Source: Seriola aureovittata (Eukaryota; Chordata; Actinopteri; Carangiformes; Carangidae). Taken from it: a DNA stretch of 64,000 nucleotides. The translations under genes were made by a program, and so were the position numbers. Location of the stretch: positions 14,108,501-14,172,500 of the forward strand of contig NC_079373.1 of NCBI RefSeq assembly GCF_021018895.1, in the 5' to 3' direction. The notes below the pieces were generated by a model that ran no database searches, was not told where the DNA came from, and saw only the letters and a list, made by a program, of their open reading frames with translations. Position 1 is the first letter of the stretch. The number at the start of each line of letters is the position of its first letter. This document shows positions 58,904 through 64,000 of the stretch, piece by piece.

Positions 58904-59122
58904 TTATCTTGTGAAGTGTTCCAAGGATGTGGTCAGCTCATCAGGGTTATAATGCATGGAGTGAGAGGACATGTGCATGGAGCATAGGGAGGAGGATGTT
59001 GTTGTAGTCTGAAAAAAGTCAGCTAAAGCTTGTTTCCAGATACCAGCACTCCCACGCTCTCTGAAGCTGATGAGGAAGTCTTTAGAAACGGACATTGTTC
59101 ATATCTCTGCTGGTGAGGAGGA
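58904..59122 (-). other. Possible exon start with strong acceptor (minus strand)
   Basis: On the minus strand TTTTGTCCTCCTCACCAGCAG is a strong, pyrimidine-rich acceptor at about 59,110-59,130. Fourteen bases later comes an ATG that opens a 63-codon frame with a natural look (MSVSKDFLISFRERGSAG) ending at 58,904. No strong donor follows. Could be a terminal exon of a non-coding RNA or small protein, or chance. Family not recognised. Confidence 0.2.
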
Positions 59123-59129
59123 CAAAACA

Positions 59130-59664
59130 GCGAATGTTCAACACTTGACAAACTTAAAGTGACAATAACAAGCAAAGACAGGAGAGAATGAGTTCATTTC
59201 TGCTTTGATAATATTTATTTATTGCGAGTGTACAAAGTGAAACTCAAGGTCAAGCCTGCTGGCCACTTGCACGCTGCAACACACAGTTTGTCCTTCGGGA
59301 AAATTCAGTGGGAGTCTTAATGACGTTATATGTGCACAGTACATAAAGTGTAAGGGATTCATGTTGCTCTTCACTTGGTTAAGTATTTGTGAGTTTTTGT
59401 GAGAAGTTTACATCTTTACGTCTTTTATCAACAGAATTCAATTCAATTTTCTAAATAAAACCAAGAAAAAAGATATTTATATGTTAGATTTTCTTTACTT
59501 TTTGAACTGACATGGATCATATTTGTTTACAGAAAGTGTTTTTGCAAACTGTGGTGTGATGACAAAAAAGAAATTGTCTGAATTGTTTCCTTTTAATAAA
59601 CAAGAGTTACATGGCATCCTACGGTGGAATCAAATCATTCCACCAGACACACTTTATTTATGCC
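59130..59664. other. AT-rich intergenic stretch
   Basis: No feature recognised before the L2-like tail that follows. Confidence 0.3.
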
Positions 59665-59738
59665 AGTGTTAAAGCCCCCTGAGACAAATTTGTGGTTCTG
59701 TTCATGGGTAATAGAAATAAAACTGACTTGACTTGACA
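59665..59738 (+). mobile_element. 3' end of an L2-type LINE or derived SINE
   Basis: TTAAAGCCCCCTGAGACAAA, TTTGTGGTTCTG and AGAAATAAAACTGACTTGAC match the usual fish L2 tail ('...GAGACAAATTTGTGAT...AAATAAAATTGACTTGACTTGAC'), including the short terminal tandem repeat TTGAC. Only the 3' end is present; no reverse-transcriptase sequence was found upstream, so this is a 5'-truncated copy. Confidence 0.6.
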
Positions 59739-62099
59739 ATGTAAAAAGTAATTGATGTGTAATGGACACAAAACTAATGCTAACTAGCCTAACATGATGT
59801 ATTGGATATAAATCGACACACTTGATGTGACAACGAGTAAAACAAACTGAATATTATCTGGTAAAGGTTTCTAATTTTCGCATTTTACATGCTATAAACT
59901 TTGGTAAAATAGTGAATGAGTGAGCAGTTTTGGACTCAGCACAGGAGGAAATCATCTACATTTTACGCCAAGGAATCTTAGGTAACATTTTGTCTAGTAA
60001 AGATGCATAACAACAATAAATGGAGAAAGATTGACAGGTTGTCCATAAAAAGCATCAATGTCTTGGATGACATCATTGACTGTTTTTAGTCTGTCTTGCT
60101 GTGTAGCATGTAAAAAATGTAGCATATGTAATAACATTTATATCATTATCATAATTTACATAATTTTTTATGTTGTGAGACCAGTTTTGCAGGGGCTTAT
60201 GTGAAACTATATACTATACTCAAGTACAACAATATACTGTAACTCCATCTTTCACAGAGAGAACTACACTCTGAGTTCTGATTAAACAAATGGTTACACA
60301 CAAACTTTACAATACCAGTTCATTGGTCAGACTCAGTGATGCACCAGACCTTCTGGCTCTTCACATCAAGGAAAGTAGCTTCAAACCCTCCAGCCCAACC
60401 CCCCACATGTCTTTCAGACTCCTCTTCTTCAATATTTTCACTTACATGTCAGGACTTGCATGTAAACTTTAAAAAAAAGAATGTTGTTACTCAAATGCAT
60501 CTGAGGGAAAAACAAAGCAGAGCTGAGATCCAGTGAATTTCACGGGACTGTTACAGCAGCGCCCGAGGCGAAATCCATCACTAGTTTATCCAAAAAAAAA
60601 TGGATCACTTTCAGAATTCCTGCTAATGTCCATCCATTTCTCCCAGTCAAATGGACTCTGGAGAAGTGACTGATTTTACACCGAACTCAATAATCCAAAG
60701 CCTGTGCAGCTTCAGTCACGGAGCTCCACTGTGCGTATGTTAACACCATTAAATCACCTCAAATGTCTACATGATTCAATCTTTTTCACAGTGGACGACA
60801 ACTGAATTGAATTTCCCCAAAGTGGCTGTCCATTTCCTGTCTGTGTGCGACGAGTGGCTGTGGTTGCTGGGGAATTCGGACCCACTCTCACATTCACTTA
60901 ACTCCCATATCACATTTAGAACAAAACGTGTGCCTGTCCATTTTTCAAAAACTAAAACTCAAAAAAACGTTACATGAGAATCCACCCAAATATATGAGAC
61001 TCAAGTATTTCTGATTTTAAACTTTAATCCACTGGCATGTTTTCTTTCTTTTATGATACCTTTATTTATTTATTTCGTGCTAAGTGCGGATATTCTGGAT
61101 AGATATGGACATTCTTTTTTATTTGTGCAAGGATATCTTTTCTATGTCTCAACAGTAGACCATATTCAGCTCCTAAATTTTGGCACTGCAGCCAGATGAG
61201 GCCCTGGCCTTGTACAAGCCTGTCAGTGGCACTCTATAGCACAGCGGCTCTTAGTGGCCGTGACTCTATGACCTGCTTTCCCGCTCCGTCGTGAATAGCT
61301 GCTGGCACTTCTCTCCAGCCTGTCTACTAGATGAGGAGCAAGTTTAAAGAGATACGTTTTTTTTTTTCTTTGTTTTCTTTGTTTTTTGTTTTTTTTTCTG
61401 GTAACATTACATTTTTGCCTTGATTATGTTCTTACACTATATGCTTTGTCTGCACAGTTCTTCAGTTTGACAATGCCCTCCAGGTCACGTATAAGAATAA
61501 CAAGAAGGAACTTCCTTCTGTCTTCCTCAAGTCTGTATTGTTTTGTATAGTTCTACTGCTTTTCATGCATTCCCATTAGATGAGTGCAACCAAGGAGTTT
61601 ATTTGTTGCTTCCCCCTTAACAACCTTTGTAATTGACAAAAGCACTGAAAATAAAAATATATAATAATAATATATGGACATATGACATCAGTATTCCTTG
61701 TCGCATTTAATAAAGCACAAAGACTTTGTTGCACCGCTTTTATTTTGTTGTAACAATTCAGCTTCTAAACTCTCTAATCAATTGTGAGATAAAACCTTCC
61801 ACCATGAATGCAGCTGCAGACGGGCTGAGACAGACGACGCACACACAGTCTGGGGAACACTGATTTCCTCTGACAGACTGGTCCTGTTTGCTACCTGCTT
61901 AATCCCCAGCATTTTAAAACTGTGTTTGGAATAAACGGACTGAAGGGAATAGAGCACCTAAGAGCTCGAGAAATGGAGAGCTCTACTGGCTTGATTGGCA
62001 GGCCTTGTCAGTAAGTCTCTTCCAGTAAGAGGCACCTGCCTCAGCCCTGGTGGGATCCCCGCTCCAAAGTGAAGCGCAGAGAGGCATTGTCTTAATTAT
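59739..62099. other. Intergenic stretch, partly conserved-looking
   Basis: The parts at 60.54-60.95 and 61.16-61.35 kb are balanced. T-rich sequence at 61,358-61,400. An ATA-rich run near 61,660. No exon or repeat family could be supported. Confidence 0.3.
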
Positions 62100-62134
62100 C
62101 CCCCCACCCAACCCCCCACCCCCACCCCCCTCCA
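62100..62134 (-). repeat. C-rich tract, G-quadruplex motif on minus strand
   Basis: Five cytosine runs of 7, 3, 6, 5 and 6 bases are separated by only one or two A's. The complementary strand therefore has five G runs with loops of one or two bases, a strong quadruplex-forming pattern. A polypurine (A) run follows within 30 bases. Confidence 0.85.
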
Positions 62135-64000
62135 ACTACATCTCAACAAGGAGAAGAAAAAAAAAAACACAATTAATGGTAAGCGTTTAGGAGAGAGAGA
62201 TTATTTACTGGGGCCCATCCAGTGGAGACAGACACTCAGTGGTCCTGAGAGACAAGCATGTCCATCAGCTTGGGGAAGCCAAGCAATCCAATTAACGTAA
62301 AGATCTTTCAGGCGGTCAGCGCTAACCGATGGTGTTCATCACCCAACGATAACATTGCTTTAATAATTTGTGATTTAAATCCAGACTAATTTAAGGGCAA
62401 AAATGCATATTTCCACTGTAAGAGGTGCAAAATATGCAAGGTCATCTGTTTGTATCAAAACAAGAGGAAGAGTAAAATGGACCAGAACGCATCAGTTACA
62501 CTGGCGTATTCGTGAGATAAAGGGGTGAGGAAGAAGTGATGTTTATGACAGTGTGCATGGAGCATAAAAGACTGGAGTCAGTAGATATGTACTGTAAGTG
62601 TTACCAGTCGTTACTCATCAGCACTGAAGGCTGACCACTCTGCAACGAAACAAGGGGATTCTCATTAAGACAACAAAAGGCATGTGAGCATGTGACAGCA
62701 GGAAAATTCCTGTGCTCTCTATGGTACGCAGGCTTCACCACAGACCCTCCAGGCTGAGGCAAAAAAGATTGCTGCAATTCAAAGAACAGGACTTTACTTT
62801 GAGAGAGGCAAACCAAATGAGAGTCTGGGCCTTGGGTCCCCAGGTCACCTAGCAGGTGGGAATGAGATGAAGCAGAGTGGGGGGGAAAAAACAGGATGGC
62901 AGAGTGGGGACATCACATCTGGGCTGAATTAGGAAAGTAATACGGTGGGCCCAGGAAAGTGTTTGAGGATCTGGGAGGCAGATCTCCTTTCCCTTGGAAC
63001 AGCAGGTTAGTATGTCAGCGGGGAGTCCAGATGAGAATGATTAGAGCTGGCCTTTGAGGAGCAGGTGCCTCTTCTACCTCTGCTGCCTCGCACTGAACGG
63101 ACTGTCATTAATCTTACATTGTCATAAGGCATTTCAGCAGATGATGCTTTATGAGCTTGTCAAATTCCACCTTGTATGTGGTTTGTTTTAAATGCAGACA
63201 TTTTTTTTTTTTCACCGTACCGTACCATGGACCATTACGGAGAAGTGCTCCGTTACAAGCCTTGAAGTTGAGACTTGAATCTGCTGTTGCTCTGTGATGG
63301 AAGAAAGAAGAAAACAGGGCCTCTTAATCACTGTAAGTGGATTACCTCACCTAACATTACATCACGTTTGAATCTGTGAACACATTATTCGACAATATCA
63401 CGATTTAAAATCATGTGGCCAGCAGATTTAACATCGCCTGACCAGTTGCTGCCAACTATTGAAATGGAGAAACATCCGCTGACAAAATCCTGTAAGAAGC
63501 CAAGAGTAACAACAATGTCTCCTTAATAGTCTCATAATTTCCCCTATGGCTCTATCATACTCACTGTCTCTCCCTGTTCCCACAGCCCTCCTGCTCTGTA
63601 TAGCAGGGACAGACACATTTGAGAATCGATTCAGCGCTACATTAAGTAATCTAGTAGTCATTTACACCAACTGTTTTTGGAGAAGCATATTAAACAGGCA
63701 TTAATGTCACTATGAGGAGAATGCAGCAGTGTGGGTGCGATGGGAGCGCCGTCTGATTTGGACGGCCCACGTTGGGGTTTTGCTCTCGGTTACCTCCTCA
63801 AGCAGTACAATGAAGTGGAAGATCTCCTTTTTCACGCCACCACTTCCACCTCATTTCTTTGCATTTCATTGTTATCCCTATCTCCAAAACAGTTCAGTCA
63901 GTCATGAGGCTCTACCCAAAAGAGCGAAGCACGCATCTGCTCGCAGGCGAGTGGGAAGAGCAGCTGTGGACACAGACCACTGCATGAGAACTGCAGTGTA
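62135..64000. other. Balanced stretch resembling conserved non-coding DNA
   Basis: Few simple repeats (T run at 63,201-63,212). The parts at 62.19-62.34, 62.93-63.17 and 63.42-63.97 kb are balanced. Near 63.74 kb is a CpG-containing GGGAGCGCCGTC. No coding exon recognised up to the window edge. Confidence 0.28.

Noticed and set aside
1..64000. microRNA precursors, snoRNAs, rRNA and CRISPR arrays
   Set aside because: No seed-and-arm sequence of a known vertebrate microRNA that I could recall was seen on either strand, and no rRNA or spaced-repeat pattern. A systematic search was not possible by eye.

Overview
The window looks like intergenic and/or intronic DNA from a bony-fish genome, most likely an acanthomorph teleost. 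It is AT-leaning and full of dinucleotide microsatellites. It carries several worn interspersed repeats whose wording I recognise from teleost genomes, and it has no operon-like packing and no long open frames. The longest frames (157, 151, 130 codons) show no recognisable domain and are of a length expected by chance in 64 kb. No complete gene, tRNA, rRNA, CRISPR array or known microRNA could be supported.

Left part (1-6.6 kb): a CpG-rich islet at about 6.05-6.57 kb is followed, in the minus direction, by a clean splice donor at 6,328. With a smaller exon-like block near 2.6 kb it is best read as the promoter and non-coding first exon of a gene that leaves the window to the left. 6.6-18 kb is repeat-rich: degraded interspersed elements at 9.4, 13.1-13.5, 15.6-16.0 and 16.05 kb, plus a GC-rich open frame on the minus strand at 10.4-10.7 kb. 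18-26 kb has long simple repeats (TG, CA, TC) between tracts that look like conserved non-coding DNA.

Middle (27-35 kb) is the most interesting stretch. Two blocks of about 90 bp, 1.03 kb apart (28.1 and 29.1 kb), share the same ordered set of motifs and end in the same 15-mer, which contains a PBX-HOX-type site. This looks like an ancient tandem duplication of a regulatory element. At 33.78-33.98 kb the minus strand has a 195-base block with coherent codons, a strong GTAAGT donor and symmetrical phase, the best candidate coding exon in the window. Its protein family was not recognised.

36-48 kb mixes ordinary sequence with mobile-element remains: a 554-bp unit bounded by a perfect 23-bp inverted repeat (39.1-39.7 kb), a composite repeat with diverged direct copies (40.4-41.1 kb), a short inverted-repeat element (42.2-42.5 kb) related to the copy at 16.05 kb, and a (GATA)n array at 45.5 kb. 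At 48.5-49.0 kb there is a promoter-like islet with a CCAAT box and GC boxes. From 53 to 57.6 kb and near 62-64 kb the DNA again looks like a cluster of conserved non-coding elements.

Taken together, the layout suggests the regulatory surroundings of a developmental gene, possibly inside or beside a large bystander gene on the minus strand. That reading is inference; alignment to other fish genomes and RNA data would decide it.
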